Part shown: piece after piece, positions 31,468-44,487 of the stretch | How positions within the stretch are numbered: the stretch's first letter is position 1 | How the letters are laid out: every line of letters begins with the position of its first letter | NCBI GenBank assembly: GCA_016584495.1 | Contig: WAID01000003.1 | Location: 1,984,001-2,048,000 of the forward strand | DNA from: Celoporthe dispersa | Lineage: Eukaryota; Ascomycota; Sordariomycetes; Diaporthales; Cryphonectriaceae | Reading direction: 5' to 3' | DNA: 64,000 nucleotides | Position numbers and translations under genes: made by a program | The notes under the pieces: generated by a model | What the model was told of the DNA's origin: nothing | Seen by the model: only the letters and a program-made list of their open reading frames with translations | Databases searched by the model: none

Positions 31468-34400
31468 GTCCCCGCAAAGACGTCTTCGCAAGAGTCGTCA
31501 CCACCACTTCCTCCTCGTGCTCCCGCACAGGACGGTCTGGCCAGTCAATCACCACCAAAATCCCCAGCCCTCTCGACCGCATCCACTGCCGACGGCGAGG
31601 CGTCCTCTCCTTTCGTTCCACACCTCGCGGCCCCGCCGCTGCCGAAGCGCGCCTTGGAGCTGTTGCGGACGCCGCCTCCTCGCGACGACGACGACGACAA
31701 GGGCGAGGATAGCCAGTACGTCACCGCAAGTTGGGGCAGCCCGTACCCCAGGTCAGAAGAGGCAGGTCTCCGAGCACAGAGCCCCGGCAGCGAGGCGTCC
31801 GACGACCCGCCAATCCACCGCCTGGAGCTCGACACCCCGTTCCTGCGCCCGGCTCCGCTCCTGGCTGCCACATCCGCCGAGCAGCACCCCGCGTCTCTGG
31901 CCGCTATCCTCGTGAACCGCGCCAGGAGGCCCGATCTCGCGCGCGGGCTCACGGAGGACTGGATCCGCCAGCATACGGCTGCTGACGGGCACGTTGAGCC
32001 TCGCCATTGGCTGAGCGACGGTTCGGACAGTGAGCACTCTTCGCTGAGCGGCTCACCACCCCAAGAGGGGGCCGCGTGGCTCGAAGACAAGGACTTGATC
32101 ACGCCCAAAGCCAATCCCACCCGCGTCGCCTCGTCCCAGCCGCCGTCGGGCCAGCACCCAAGGGCGCGATCGAGCACCGAGACCCTGAAGCAGAGCACTG
32201 TGGATCAGCCACGACAACCGCGGCGTGAAACCATGGCGGCCTCCAGTATAGACGGCCCTGAGCAGGGTAACACGGGCGACCTGATCACGCTGTCAAGCAC
32301 ACCCGACCTCCGGCCGACAACACCTGTCGGCATGACGGGTAGCAGCAAGTCAGGGTCCGCCGACGCGCATCCGAGAGAGATGAAAGCACCGGTGACGCCG
32401 ACGAGGGCCGAATCCAAGAAGGAGTCCGCGCCAACGCCTCGGATTAAGAAGCGAGTGCCATGGCGTGGTAAGAACATCATGGTTCTGCTTCCTAGAGACG
32501 AGGGCCGAGGCAAGCCAGGGAACCGACCCATCCCCCCTCAAGGAACACGAGGCGCGGAACATGTTCAGAGAATGGGAGCAGCTTGGGTATGACATTCGCG
32601 GGTTCGACCTGAACGAGCCTGAGGGGAACCCCGCGCTGCCAATCGAGCACTACTCCAGGAGCAGGGACGAATGGCCTGACGTCGAAGACACGAAGAGGGA
32701 GTGGACAGAGCGCGTGTTCAAGGTCACGCTGCCTGACATTGGGGGTGAGTGTCTTCTCAGTAATGGCCCCTCCCCCCCTTCCTGGGCAGCTCGCTAACAA
32801 GCAACCCTCACAGCATGGAAGAGGTACGTCGATGAGTTAAACGAGGCTAAGCTTAGGGCTCTTGGTGTTTCGTTTGCCGACGAGGAACCACCACTGCCGC
32901 CACCGGCGTCCATCTCGCCCAACCCACAAACGCTCAGCCGACGAGCCACGGTCACGCAGTACCCCCCGCTGCCTTTCTCGCCGCCGATCCCGCCGTCCTC
33001 GGCGTCAAGTCAAGGGCTGCAGCAATTTCCCTTCCCTGGCCAGCCGACCTCTGGCGGCATGAATGCTGTTGGCTCGCCGGCCCAGTTCAACGGAAACTTC
33101 GCCTCGCCGCACGCAGCCGCAATGTCTCCGAACCAGCCACCCTTTGGTTTCATGCCTCCTCAGCCGCAGCCGTCACCAAGAGACATGTTGCTTTCGCAGC
33201 AGGGAATTCACCGTGCCTCCCCGTCGTTGTCGACCTCTCCTTTCGCCCCGGGTGGCTTCCAGCCCCCGCTTCCTCATCAACGCCATCAATCACTCCAATT
33301 CCCTCAGCTGCCGCATCAGCATTTCATGCCTCCTCGATCGACTCCCCATCTGCAGGAGCTGCGTGAAGAGGAGGAGGAGGAGCAGGCCAAGAGCCCGTCA
33401 AAGACACCTGAGCCTGGCCAATCGTTCGTCCGTCACAATGCAAGCGACAGCCTCCAGAGGGAAATTGACGAGGCTGAATATCACCTGGAAGAGCAGTTCC
33501 GATCCCAGCTTGAGCATGATCAAGACTACAGCCCGCACAGAGAGGATGACAAGATGCAGGCCGCGCCCATTCCATCAGTACAAGAACCGGCTCTGCAATA
33601 TGTGCCACAGGCGCCACACTTTGAGAACTCCGTCAACGATAACCTTGTTCTGCACCATCCGCGTCCTCATAGTAGAGGACATTCGCTGTCCCAGAAGTTT
33701 TTTGGCGAGGAAGACATTAATACCAGCTCTGGCGCCGGGGCTCTTGGCCGCCTGAACACGATTCAGGATGATAAAGCCGGCGAAGAGCTCGAGACGAACC
33801 CAAGCAACCTCGGGACGCCGGTTCATGAACAGTTTCCCAACCTGGCTCACGACAGGACGTTCAGCAATCCTTGGCAGGATGTCCAGTCGATTTCTCGCCG
33901 TCCCAGTCACGATAGCAAGCCTTCCAACTCTTCCAAACTTAATGTTGCGGCGCCCGAGTTCAAGTTCAACCCGACTAGCTCGTTCCAGCCTGGCCAGTTC
34001 AACTTCGGAAGCAATACCTTCCAGCCCGCTGTCTTCCAGAGCGGGTTTATACCGAGGGCACCAGAATCAGTTCAGTCGAGCCAGTTCAGCCCGCCAGCAG
34101 CACCGTCGTCCAAGATCAACGCCAAGGCCCCGGCCTTCTCTCCTGGCTCGAGTGATTTCAGCTTTTCCGCTGCTGGAGCTCCGACGTTCAGGCCAGACGC
34201 CCCTTCTTTCACTCCAATGCAATCATTCAATGGTTCTGTCACATCGCCAGTGCTCTCTGGCAGTGACAGCGGCACGATGCCGATGTCGATCTTCGGCAAT
34301 ATCGACCTCAACAGGCCAGAAATTGTCAAGCCCGTGAAGCAATCCAAGGCCATTCCTATCATGCGGCCGTCTAGTCACTCATCGAACCAGGCAGAGCAAC

Positions 34401-37400
34401 AGCCAACGATGACCGAGGACGAGAACGGCCGCATCGTGGATGAGTCGAGATTCAAGAGATTTAGAAGTGCAAGCGCGGATGGGGACGAGGACGTTCGATT
34501 TGCAGAGCCGACAGAACATGTTGCGTCCATCGAGGATGTTCCAGACGACGGCCCAGGAGACAAAGCCGCCGAGGAGGAGCGCCCAGGCCCCGAGACAGCA
34601 ATGTCATCGACAATTGTCTCCGATTCTACAGATGCCAAGGACACAACCAGCTTGTCCGAGATGTCTGCGGCCGACCAGAACACCATGAGCTGGGCGCCGG
34701 CTGAGCTGAGATCGGAAGCTGAGATCTCGGACTTTAACGCTGCGAGACCTTTTGGCGAGGATACTTTCACTGCACAACACAAGAAGAGTCTTTCTGCAAC
34801 AGCGAGACCATTTGTCCCCGGCATGTCTTTTGCTGAAGGTGACGGCGAGAAGGAGGACACGCCCGTTCCCGGGCACTTTGACGAGTCGCCATTGGCACCT
34901 GTTCAGCAGGCTGGCGTCAGTCCGGTGGAAGAAGAGGCCGTTGAGGACATTCCTCAAAAAGTCTATCGAGGTTGAAGAGTCACCAGTCCTCAGCCAAGAA
35001 ATCGGACTCGGAGGAGACGCCGCTTTTGATGAGACCAGATTCTCGCCATCGCCCTCGCCCATCAACATGGGCCTCAACGCAAGCAGGTTCGCCGCCAGTG
35101 TCTCACCAGCCAAGGGACTCGCTGCTTCGAAATACGCCAGGTCGCCATCTGCAGTCTCGGAAGCCGAGACTCAGGAACCACGAGAGGCTCTGGCTTCTTC
35201 TGTCACTGCTGAAGATCTTGAGGACACCCAGGGAACGGTTTCTGGACCTGTTAGTCCACCAGCCATCCAGTTCGATGAGGATCACGAACTCCGTGAACCA
35301 ACTTTCGAGGAAATCGATGAAGTCATGCGGCACATCAACGAGGATCCAGCCATGGGTGTCAAGAAGACCGTCGAGTCGCCTATTTGGCAGCCAAGTCCAG
35401 CACGGCCTATTATGATACCTGGCGCTGTGTCCAGTAACGGGTCTCCTAAACACATTCACCCGCATCTGAGAGATAATGCACCAAGCCCCAGCCCAAGGCA
35501 CTACCATCTTCCACTCAAGGTGATGGCGCCCCTGCTCTCTACAGAATTGGAAGATCCATTCGTCGACCCTCCAATGAGCGCCCAACTGTCTCGACTTGGG
35601 ACGAGCGAGAGCCAGGCTGCCAGTGACGACTGGGAGCGGGCGTTTAGCGACGAGGAGCAGAACAAACTCGATTCCAGGGCTACATTCTTTGATGGCCGGG
35701 TTAACGACCTGGTCGATGGCGTCTTGGAAGCTCGTCTGGGCCCTCTGGAGAAGACATTGGGCGGTATTCAGCTTGCTTTGGCCTCGTTCTCTGATCGCAC
35801 GCCACAAGGTCGTCGGGAGCGTCGCAGCTTGTCTGCCGAGGTCATCCAGGAAAGCGACGCTGACGACGAAGACGATGAACCTATCCCACACCGCTCCATG
35901 AGCCCTCGGAAGGACAGGCGGATGGATCAGATCAGGGCTGCAGTGATGGAAGCCGTTGCAACTCAACAGCGCAACAATGCCCCCTTGCCCCCGCTGCCAC
36001 CAACTGCTGGGTTGGATGAAGCCTCTAGTCAGACCATGTCGTCCATCTTGAACGCGATGGAGGAGATGAGGCAGCAGTTCAGCGAGTCCCTACACCTAGA
36101 CTTCCGAGCTGAGGACCTACGGACGGTTGTCGAAGAGGCGGTTGAGAGCCGACTACCTCCTCCACCACCACCGGCTCCACCGGCAGTCGAAGCTGATGAT
36201 GAGCGGCACGTCTTAGCCGAGAAGATGAACGAGTTGTCAGCTCGCTGTGCTGATCTGGAACAACGCCTACACCTCGAGGAAGCTAAGAGCTCCGCTGAGA
36301 TCGCCTCCAGAAGGGCTGTCGAAGATCGGGCCGCTGAGGTCGAGAGACAGCTGCATATGGCGGAGACCAGGATCGAGGTGGAGATCATCAACCGCAGCGC
36401 CTATGACCAGCGTGTCGGTGACCTCGAGGACAAGCTGCACCACAATGAGGAGTTGGTCGAGAGCGAGATCAGCCTCAGGCGGGCAGCCGAGGACAGGCTT
36501 GCCGAGGTGCAACGTCTCCTCCGTATCTCCTCTGAGGAAGAAATACGTCTACGCGAGGCCCTCGAGGAGAAGGATGAGAGGGTGAACATACTCGATGCCA
36601 ACAACAGCAAGAACCAGATGCGACTGGCTCTGCTTGAAGCATCTCTAGAGAACGCCCAGAAAGACAGAGCCGACCTAGAGGCCCGTGTGGAGATCGCCGA
36701 AGTGGACGCCCGCGACTTCCGCCAGGAAGCAAGCCGCTGGAGGACGGAGGCGGAGCGAGCCATTGAACTGTCCGAACGCCAGGGCGACGATCTGCACCAC
36801 GCCTTGGAAGAGAAGAAGCAGCTTCACGTGCTTGTCGACACACTTGGTACTCAGCTGAACGAGAACGAAAGAGTGCGTGAGAGTTGGCGTGCCAAGTTCT
36901 TGTCCTTGCAGCAGGACATGGAACGCGCCACCTTCGAAATTGCCGAAGAAAATGGGCGTCGCGTCAAGAAAGAGCAGGCCATGCTCGCCCGGCAAGAAGT
37001 ACTCGACGCTAGACTGCAGGCAGAGTCGCGAACTCGTGAGCGCCTGGAGACTGAGCTTGAGAGGCTCGAGGCTGGTGAGCGCCAAGGCATGAAGGCTGTC
37101 AACGAGGCCAAGAGGCTGGATGCCCTGCTTGGAGAGATGAGGACGGAGAACCACAAGCTCCAGCAGACTGCCATGCGCTACCAGGCCGAGTTCTCTCAGG
37201 CCCGGGAATCAGCGGCACGCGAGATCCAGCGTTCTCGGGACTCGATGCAAAGTCAGCTTGAGCAGGCGAATAACCAGGTCAATCTGGTCCGCGAGGAGCT
37301 CGAGGACCAGATCTCGACGCTGCAGGCCCAGCTTGACCAAGCCAAGCTCGATGCCGATACCGTGCGGTCGCAATATGATATGCTCGCGGAGGACGCCAGC

Positions 37401-38605
37401 CACCACCGCAAGGGCGACGTCGATGCGCTCATCCAGAAGCATCAGGACGAGATGGAGGACCTGCAGGCCCGCCTCGAGAGGCAGCTCAACAACGCGATGG
37501 AAGATGCACAGCGCGGCGAGTCTAACCTCCTTGAGCGCCTGAGCATCTCCACGTCCAGGTGCGAGCACCTTCAAGATCGTGTGGCCCACCTCGAAGAGAA
37601 GCTCGAGATCACCAGGGAGGCTGCCCGTGCTGCCGCTCAAGCTGCCAAGGCCTCTGGTGTCACTTCTCCGCCTGTCACTGGCGTTGCCACTCCCGTACTC
37701 GTAGCTGCACAGCCTGCCCCCGTCGCGCAGCCGCAACCTCCGCTAGAGGCTGTGGCTCACGCCATGCAGCTTCCCGAGAAGATCTCGCCGCAGGCGCTCC
37801 GGGGAGTCCATCATGGTCCTGCAGGAGCAGCTGCAGGAGCGCGAGCAGAAGATCGAGGGTCTCGAGCAGACCGTCGCGAAGCTCGACCCCGAGGCCGAGA
37901 CGAAGATCGCCAAGCGTGACGACGAAATCGTGTGGCTGCGTGAGCTCCTGGCTGTTCGGCATTCTGACCTGCAAGATATTATCACTGCCCTCGGCCGGGA
38001 CGACTACGACCAGGAGCGCGTGCGTGATGCTGCTATCCGCCTCAAGGCAAACCTGCAGATGGAGCAGCAGGAGCGCGAGAGGGCTATGAATGGCGGCTCG
38101 AATATCAATCTGCCGAACATCGCCGCGAGTCTGCGTGAGCGTGCGCCCGGAGTCGTGCAGGCAGTAGGCCCCCTGGCTGCTGCCCTGGGCAACTGGCGTA
38201 AGGGCGCCAGCTTTACCAATGGCAAGGCGTCATCGCCAGCACCAGGCCGCATGGCTGCCACGCCTCAGAAGGACAGCCCCGCGTCGCAGAGCAGCTTCCT
38301 CTCGGGACTGCTGACCCCGCCTCAGTCCAACCTTCGCCAGGCGGCGCCACCGTCCGGCCAACAAACCGCCTTTTTCTGCTACCGGGCGCCGATTCACGCC
38401 GCAGGATCTTGCGAACAGGCCCAAGCCTCCGGCCATGTCGCAGCGACAGGCTGGGAAGCTTCCGGCTCGCGAAGAGAGCCCCATCCGCCAGCCGAGCGAG
38501 CCGAGCCTACCTCAAACGCCACCCATGATGCGATTGGCGTCATACGACGACGATGCACTCGCGCAAGACGAATTTGACGATGCGGGATTCTTTGACGACG
38601 AGTAA
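31468..38605 (+). CDS. Giant coiled-coil protein with PAM2-like motifs (first exon not located)
   Basis: At least two exons: 31468-32744 and 32814-38605. The acceptor TGTCTAG at 31467 begins coding with VPAKTSSQESSPPLPP. Over 2,350 residues. Order: acidic and Pro/Ser-rich N terminus; a conserved block KRVPWRGKNIMVLLPRDE...WEQLGYDIRGFDLNEP across about 32445-32620; low-complexity Q/P/S/F region; two PAM2-like motifs (33932, 34109) that suggest contact with poly(A)-binding protein; Glu/Arg-rich coiled coil at about 36190-37640; acidic end DDAGFFDDE. Four one-base insertions in homopolymers break the frame (32532-32537, 34956-34960, 37801-37804, 38371-38375); removing them leaves one frame in exact exon phase. 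Function unproven. Domain order resembles fungal mRNA-transport scaffolds such as Ustilago Upa2, but homology is not shown. Confidence 0.75.
33932..33973 (+). other. PAM2-like motif 1 (SKLNVAAPEF)
   Basis: Fits the PAM2 core L-N-x-x-A-x-E-F, which binds the MLLE domain of poly(A)-binding protein, with a Phe (EFKF) where the usual Pro two residues after the core Phe would be. It sits in a disordered Ser/Phe-rich region. Confidence 0.6.
34109..34144 (+). other. PAM2-like motif 2 (SKINAKAPAFSP)
   Basis: Conservative variant of the same pattern: Ile for Leu, Ala for Glu, core Phe and Pro kept. Lies 59 codons after motif 1. Confidence 0.45.
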
Positions 38606-39467
38606 GAGCGCTTGTTGTTCAATTCGGCACTCGCAGGTGCATATGTCGGATCACCTAATTAATCAACTTTTCTTTTGTCGATATGAGAGTGTTGAGACGG
38701 GGAGGGGGGAGAGAACAAGAGAGATAGTGTGAAAATAGTTTCATGTTTTGCTACCTTGTTGTTTCTTTCATTTCGTATTTTTTTTTTTTTGTCTTTTCCC
38801 TCCCTTCCTTGACCACAGAAACGCGAACACAAGCCCGACATACCCATGATCACTGCATCACTAGAATGATACCCCTGACTTCAACTGCGAGCACGAGCAC
38901 GAGAATATTGCGGTGGAGACAGACTGTTATACTGTATCGTAAATATTTAAATACAACACTTTCTTTTCTGGCCATACCGGTGAAGCAATTCGGAGGGTGT
39001 ATATACCATCAGGATATGGGGAGACTGTGGGATCGAGTGAGGTGTATGAGCAGCGCTTCAAACAGCTTCTGGGTTTATTAGTTAGACAAGATCTTCAATA
39101 CTCGTCTCCGAGTACGTGCCAGAACTTGGCTGAGTGGCAGCCCCACGTCACTTTCTTCACCGCGAGGGCACCGGCGAGAGGTAGCCTTGGTCATTTCTCT
39201 ACACGAATATCATTATAGCGTACTTAGAACTCTGGCTATGGCTATTCATCATCACATATCACTTGTCCCTCTCGAGCTTTTTTGCTGCCATACGGCGCCG
39301 CCGCCGCCACGCAAGACCGAAACGCCGTACCGATGATAACTCCACGCGGCTCCAGAGAGCTATCTCCTTCCTCGGGCTCAAAGATTAATAAGAAAATAAG
39401 ACACAGAGGCGATCCCGGGCCGTGGCAGGCAGACACTATCGACCTGGTCCCCCCCCTCTCTCCCCCC
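38606..39467. other. Convergent intergenic stretch
   Basis: Between the 3' ends of the coiled-coil gene and the secreted Ser/Thr-rich gene. A poly-T run near 38779-38791. Nothing else seen. Confidence 0.5.
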
Positions 39468-40339
39468 TCACACCTCGCAGAAGAAGTTATACTCGGCGTT
39501 GGAGCTCACGAGGGCCAGCGAGGCCGAGGCGGTGGTGGTTGCGGCCTCGGTGGTCGCGGCGGCGGCGGCGGCCTCGGTGGTCGACGTGGAGGTCGAAGAG
39601 GAAGAGGAGGAGCTGGAGGTGGACGTCGAGGTCGACGTGGACGATGTCGTCGTCGCCGCCGCCGCCGCCGCTGTGGTCGAGTCCACGGCGGAGGCGGAGG
39701 CCGTGTCTGCGCTGACGGCTACCTCCTCGTTGGTAATGTCGGCCTGGCACTGGGCTGGTCGGGGGGAGGGTTGGACGTGCGATTAGCACCATGCAGATTG
39801 GGCCGACGCGACAGCTCTACAGGTGAGGATAGAATGAAAGGGGGGGGGGGGGAACTGGTCCTACTCACTGTTCTGGTCGTTGCAGTCACTCACGGTAAAG
39901 GACTGGCCGCCGCTGTTGGCCATGGTGGCGCAGCTGTTCATCTGGTTGTCGCAGGACCGGCCCGCGGCGTCTGCAAAGTCGGTGAAGGTGTCGCCGTCGA
40001 CCGCGAAGGGGCGCTCGCTGTCGCCTGTCTCGGTGACCTGGGCGTGAGAGCGAAGGAGGAACCACGGTTAGCTACACACTACATAGCTTTTTGAGAGGCA
40101 CTTGCATCACTAAAAGAGAGACAGGGCGATAGGTGTATGTATATATGGCTTACAGGTTCAGCGGTGATCCCACCCAGCGCGCCCGAGAAGGTCTGCAGGT
40201 TCGTGCTGCTCTGCCGCGGCAGCAACACCGCCCCGGCGCCGTGGAACCTGGCCCGGATCTCGTTGAGCATGTCCGGGGCCGCCGTGGCCGCCACGCCGGT
40301 GCTGATGGCCGCCAGGAGGGTGAGGCGTGTGAGATACAT
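39468..40339 (-). CDS. Secreted Ser/Thr/Ala-rich protein with small Cys domain
   Basis: Three exons: complement(join(39468..39754,39869..40037,40154..40339)), all in phase, 213 residues. A signal peptide (MYLTRLTLLAAISTGVAATA) leads to a short compact domain: FSGALGGITAEP, then RPFAVDGDTFTDFADAAGRSC, DNQMNSCATMANSGG and FTVSDCNDQNTQCQADIT with four Cys. The last exon is a Thr/Ser/Ala-rich, O-glycosylation-type tail ending in NAEYNFFCEV. There is no C-terminal GPI signal. This pattern (N-terminal Cys module plus mucin-like tail) is common in fungal cell-wall or secreted proteins of unknown function. No frame break in this gene. Confidence 0.8.
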
Positions 40340-42042
40340 CGTGATTGGTTTTTTGTCTCTCGCCTTCTCCCTGCGAAGCGTGTCTCTCTGTCTGCTGAAG
40401 CAGTGGATGATCCCCCTTGCCGGTGTCCCGTTTTCTCGAGGTCGAGGGACCAGTCGTGGTCGAGCCAGCTCCGTCGCCCTGGAGAGCGGAGTCCCGAGCC
40501 GTCCTGCTGGGAGAAGATATGCCGAGAGGTTCGCGCAGCCTGTCAGCCAGCGTATATATCTCCTGCGCCTCTCAGTTCGTCTTCGCGATGATCACCAGTG
40601 GCCGGCGCGAGAGAATCTGCTCCACCTAAAGAACTTGTCGCTGGAAGAATACCTCACAAGCTTGATGATAAAAATGAGAATAATTAAAAAGACAAGGACC
40701 GCAGTGCTACAATTCAGGTTGAATCGATTGTACAATGAACGATGAATTTACAAATTATGAGATGCTAGGGCGAGACGCCGGGCGTGGAGGGGAGAATCTG
40801 AAACACCCCTGAGACGAGGCGCCTTGCCCTTCACGGCTCGAGCCAGGCGTCACTTCCGCTCCTCGTTTTGGGGGGGGGGGGGAACACACATTGGGCATGC
40901 ACATGAGAACTGACCCAGAATTCTTGCGCCATGATTTTTTTGGCTCGAACTCGTTAGAAGGGGGGGGGGTTCACTCTTAAATTCTTATATAGACAAAAGG
41001 CGCTTTTGGCACAAGCGGGCAGCATTGGGAATCCCAGTTGAGAGTGCTGGTTGTCAGCGAGCAGCCAGCCTTGTCCGTCGTCGAAGTGTGGATCCTGATC
41101 AGCATCAGTGCGACGGGTCTGTCTGTTCAGTACTCTACAGGCTCTGCCGGCTGATATTCTGACTGGATTAGGAGGTATCGAGAGAGAGAGAGTGTGTGTG
41201 TGTAGGTGTGGGTTGCTGTGTCATTGCAAGCCAGGGAGAAAGGAACGGTGTTGAGAAGGGGGCATTAGCGATATACATAGCGGTAAGCATCATCTCTACG
41301 AAATGGGGAGAAAGGATTCCGAGCGTGCCGGCGACAGGGGCTTCCTCCACATGCCAATGATGAAGGGCTGGGCTGGGCTGCGTAAGTGTGTGGAGAGAGT
41401 GTTTCGTTTTGTTTCGTTTCTTTTGGGACAGCACATATCGTAGGAAAGAGACATACATTCCCTCGCCGGTCCTCGACATCCCTCCGCAGTCACTGGGTCC
41501 CGCAATTTGGCTTCGTCTGGGAGAGAATGGAAACGGGTATCTGTATTACATCGTATCTTGTGGGTGTATGAACATTTAATCCTGCGGATCCAACCCTGCG
41601 GATAAGGCAGGGCTGATGATCTCGTTCTCATGGGCCTCATCCCTCCACGGCTTCAAGCTTTTTTTCCATCGGGGACAGTCTAGAGTATATGCTCTCAGGT
41701 CCTCTCTCTCCCTCCCCAAGTCCATGTTCATTAAAAGAAGAAAGATGAGAATAGAAGAAGAAAAAAGTATTCACTATTCCATGCTCCTATGGTAAAATGG
41801 CTCGTGTCCCCCTTTTTTGGGCAACCAACTCGGCTGATTGTGGGACTCCGGCCCATGCAAGAAAAAAATGCTATGCTTGTTGTGAAAAGATTCCTTCTCT
41901 CCTGCCTGTGACCTAGACAGGAGAATTCCAAATCAAAAAAGGAACGCAATGACTCCCCGTGACGCCGCGCATACACGCGCACCCTCCTCTCAAGAGAGAT
42001 CCAGCGTTGGTGGAGGATCACCCTGTCGTCCGCCCGCCGCAC
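40340..42042. other. Gene-free 1.7 kb
   Basis: Promoter side of the secreted protein gene and 3' flank of the membrane sensor gene. Contains poly-G runs near 40870-40882 and 40959-40969 and a GT/GA tract near 41182-41205. No supported gene. Confidence 0.5.
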
Positions 42043-42934
42043 TTAGAAGTTGGTCGAGGCGGCGGCCTTGGCGGGTGGTGTGGCCTGGTGATAGCTCTCG
42101 AGGGTGGACTGGAAGGGCGAGGAGACGGCGGTGGTGCCAGAGACGGTAGAGCCGAGGCCGCCAACGCCGCTGGTGCCGGCGTCCTTGTCGTTGAAGCCCA
42201 TGAGGCCGTCGTTCTCTCGCTGTTGCGCCTGCGGCCCCAGATCCTCCAGGCGAAGACGCCGGCGACGCCGAGCACGATGGCGCCGCCCACGCCGACCACG
42301 ACACCAATGATGGTGTTGCGGGTCTGGTGGTCATGCCGGAGCTGCCGCTGCCGGAGCCCGAGTTGGACAGGCTGGCGGTCGGGGTGGTCACGGTGATGGA
42401 GGTCGAGCTGCTAACCGACCCATCGGTGGCGGTGACGACCACGACGGTGGTGGAGGTGGTAGGGGTGGCACTGGCGGTGGTGGAGGCAGACTTTGACGAG
42501 GACGTGGTGTCGGAGCCGCCGGCCGAGGTCGACGCGGCAGCCGCCCCGGAGGTGGTGGAGGTCGGGGTAGTGGCGTCCTGGGAGGTCGACGAGGTCGTGG
42601 TGGCGGCCTCCGTGGCCGACGTAGTGGTCGCGGCGGCCGCGGTGGTGGTCGTCTGTTCCGCAGAAGTGGAGGTGGTGAGGCTGGTGGTGCTCGTCGACTC
42701 TTCTGACGTGGACGTCGTGGTCGTGTCGGCCGCCGTCGTCGCGGAGGCGGCGCTCCCGCCCCCGCTCGCGTCGGCAGCGTTGTTGGCGTCAGAGCTGCCC
42801 GAGTCGGCGCTCTGCCTGGCCATCAGCTCGCGGTTGTTCCGCCCCAGGAGGTTGGCATCAATGATGAAGCCCTGGGCGACGCTGGTGGCAGACAGCGCCG
42901 CCACGACCAGCTTGAGTATCCTTGTGGAATGCAT
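42043..42934 (-). CDS. Mucin-like single-pass membrane protein (Mid2/WSC-type sensor candidate)
   Basis: A signal peptide (MHSTRILKLVVAALSATSVA), about 150 residues of Ser/Thr/Ala (many TTST and TTTAAAAT runs, likely O-mannosylated), a GSGSGSSG linker, then one membrane segment (TIIGVVVGVGGAIVLGVAGV) followed by FAWRIWGRRRN and a cytoplasmic tail (GLMGFNDKDAG...AKAAASTNF). This layout is that of fungal cell-wall integrity sensors, though no WSC Cys domain is present. Two single missing bases break the frame: one before RNTIIG (about 42332-42340) and one after RRRNSE (about 42210-42216). Correcting both gives 297 residues in one frame without intron. Confidence 0.75.
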
Positions 42935-44422
42935 AATGTGTTGTTTGTGTGTGGATGGATGGTATGGGTCGTCGGTATGAACACGAGAAAGGAGAGATGG
43001 AGGAGGGTGGACAGGCGAGGTGAGACTGTCCACTCGTTCACTTGACTGTGCGCTGGTTGGTGTGGCCTGCTGTGTTGCCAGGTGAGCCCCTCTGCGATCG
43101 GCCCTCAGCTGGTTGTGGCACCCTCGAGAACCCTACTTGCTGCTCTTTCTCTGTCGAGGTGAATCAAGGTGTCGTCGATACGAGAGAGAGCAGTCGATCG
43201 ATATCCAGTGAATGGTCTGTGTCGGGACGTTCGTATTGTTATTATTGTTGTTGAGAGTGCGGTAGGCTGGTGATGAAGGGGGGGGAGGGAGGGACGGTTT
43301 GACGAAATTGACTCTACGAAAGGGGAAGAAGCGAGCGACGTTGGGGTGGGTTGGAATGATGAGTGACAAGAGTTGGTTATTAAACTCGAGTGGGCTGAGG
43401 AGGAGGAGGAGAAGTGAGTAGGAGCTCAAGTAAGAATGGGCAGGGAGGGTGAGTGGAGTGGAAGGGGGGGGAGTAAGGACTCGACCCTTCTTTTCCTGGT
43501 GGGCCCAAGGGGGAGGAGGGAGAAAAAAAGAAAAAGAAAAGAAAAAGGAAGAGGGAAGAGGGACAGGGGCACGACAGTCAGGTTCAGCACTAACAGAAAC
43601 CAGCCGCGAAAGCTAAGGACCAGTGATACTACGGTACAGCTTCAGCATGCACGAGGCGCTAGAAAACTGCCGCAGCACCCGAGCAGATGGGCCCTAACCA
43701 GGACGCGCCGTCCCAACTTCGTATGCTATGTTGTACTATGTACCGTATAGTAGTAGTGTACAGCAGTAATAAGGAGCATCTACGACAACGCCCTGGACTT
43801 TTGCTTGGTTACTGACTGTCACGCCTGGCTCTCTCAACACCTTGAGACACAAAATCTTTGAGTCCAGAGCCCAAGACACCCCGCGCGGGATCGTTACTCA
43901 TACTGTATCTGCACTGCCTCCTGCTGCCATTCCGGGCAGACTGATGACTGCTACCAAGATGCACTATCGGAAAGCGGCAACACCACAAGTACCGTGACAG
44001 AGGGTACTTTGGAGATCCCTGCAGGGAGGACTCGTCAGGCCCTGTCTGATTGGCCCTGGTGCGGACGTGCAGGGAACCTACCCCCTGGGTTTCGCCTAAA
44101 CACGGGCTTGGTTCCTCGTATTGCTGCTACCTGCAGTACATTGTAGTGCTATGTACAGGCATGCGGGAGGCCACCAGCCAGTCAGCCAAGTCACCCTCAC
44201 TCAGCAGTGCCACCCACCACCCACCACTCACCCCATCACCCACCCACCCTCCAGCCAAAGGCCCCATTCCCGTCCTGCTGCCAGTCTGACCATATGAGCA
44301 GAGGAGAGAGAGAGAGAGAGAGGCCCTAGCCCAGCCTAGGCTTTTATCTTCCTGCACAACCCAGAAAAAGAAAAGACAAGAGAAACTCTCCGCGATGTGG
44401 GAGGGAGAAAGGTCTGACAGCG

Positions 44423-44487
<65 letters not shown>

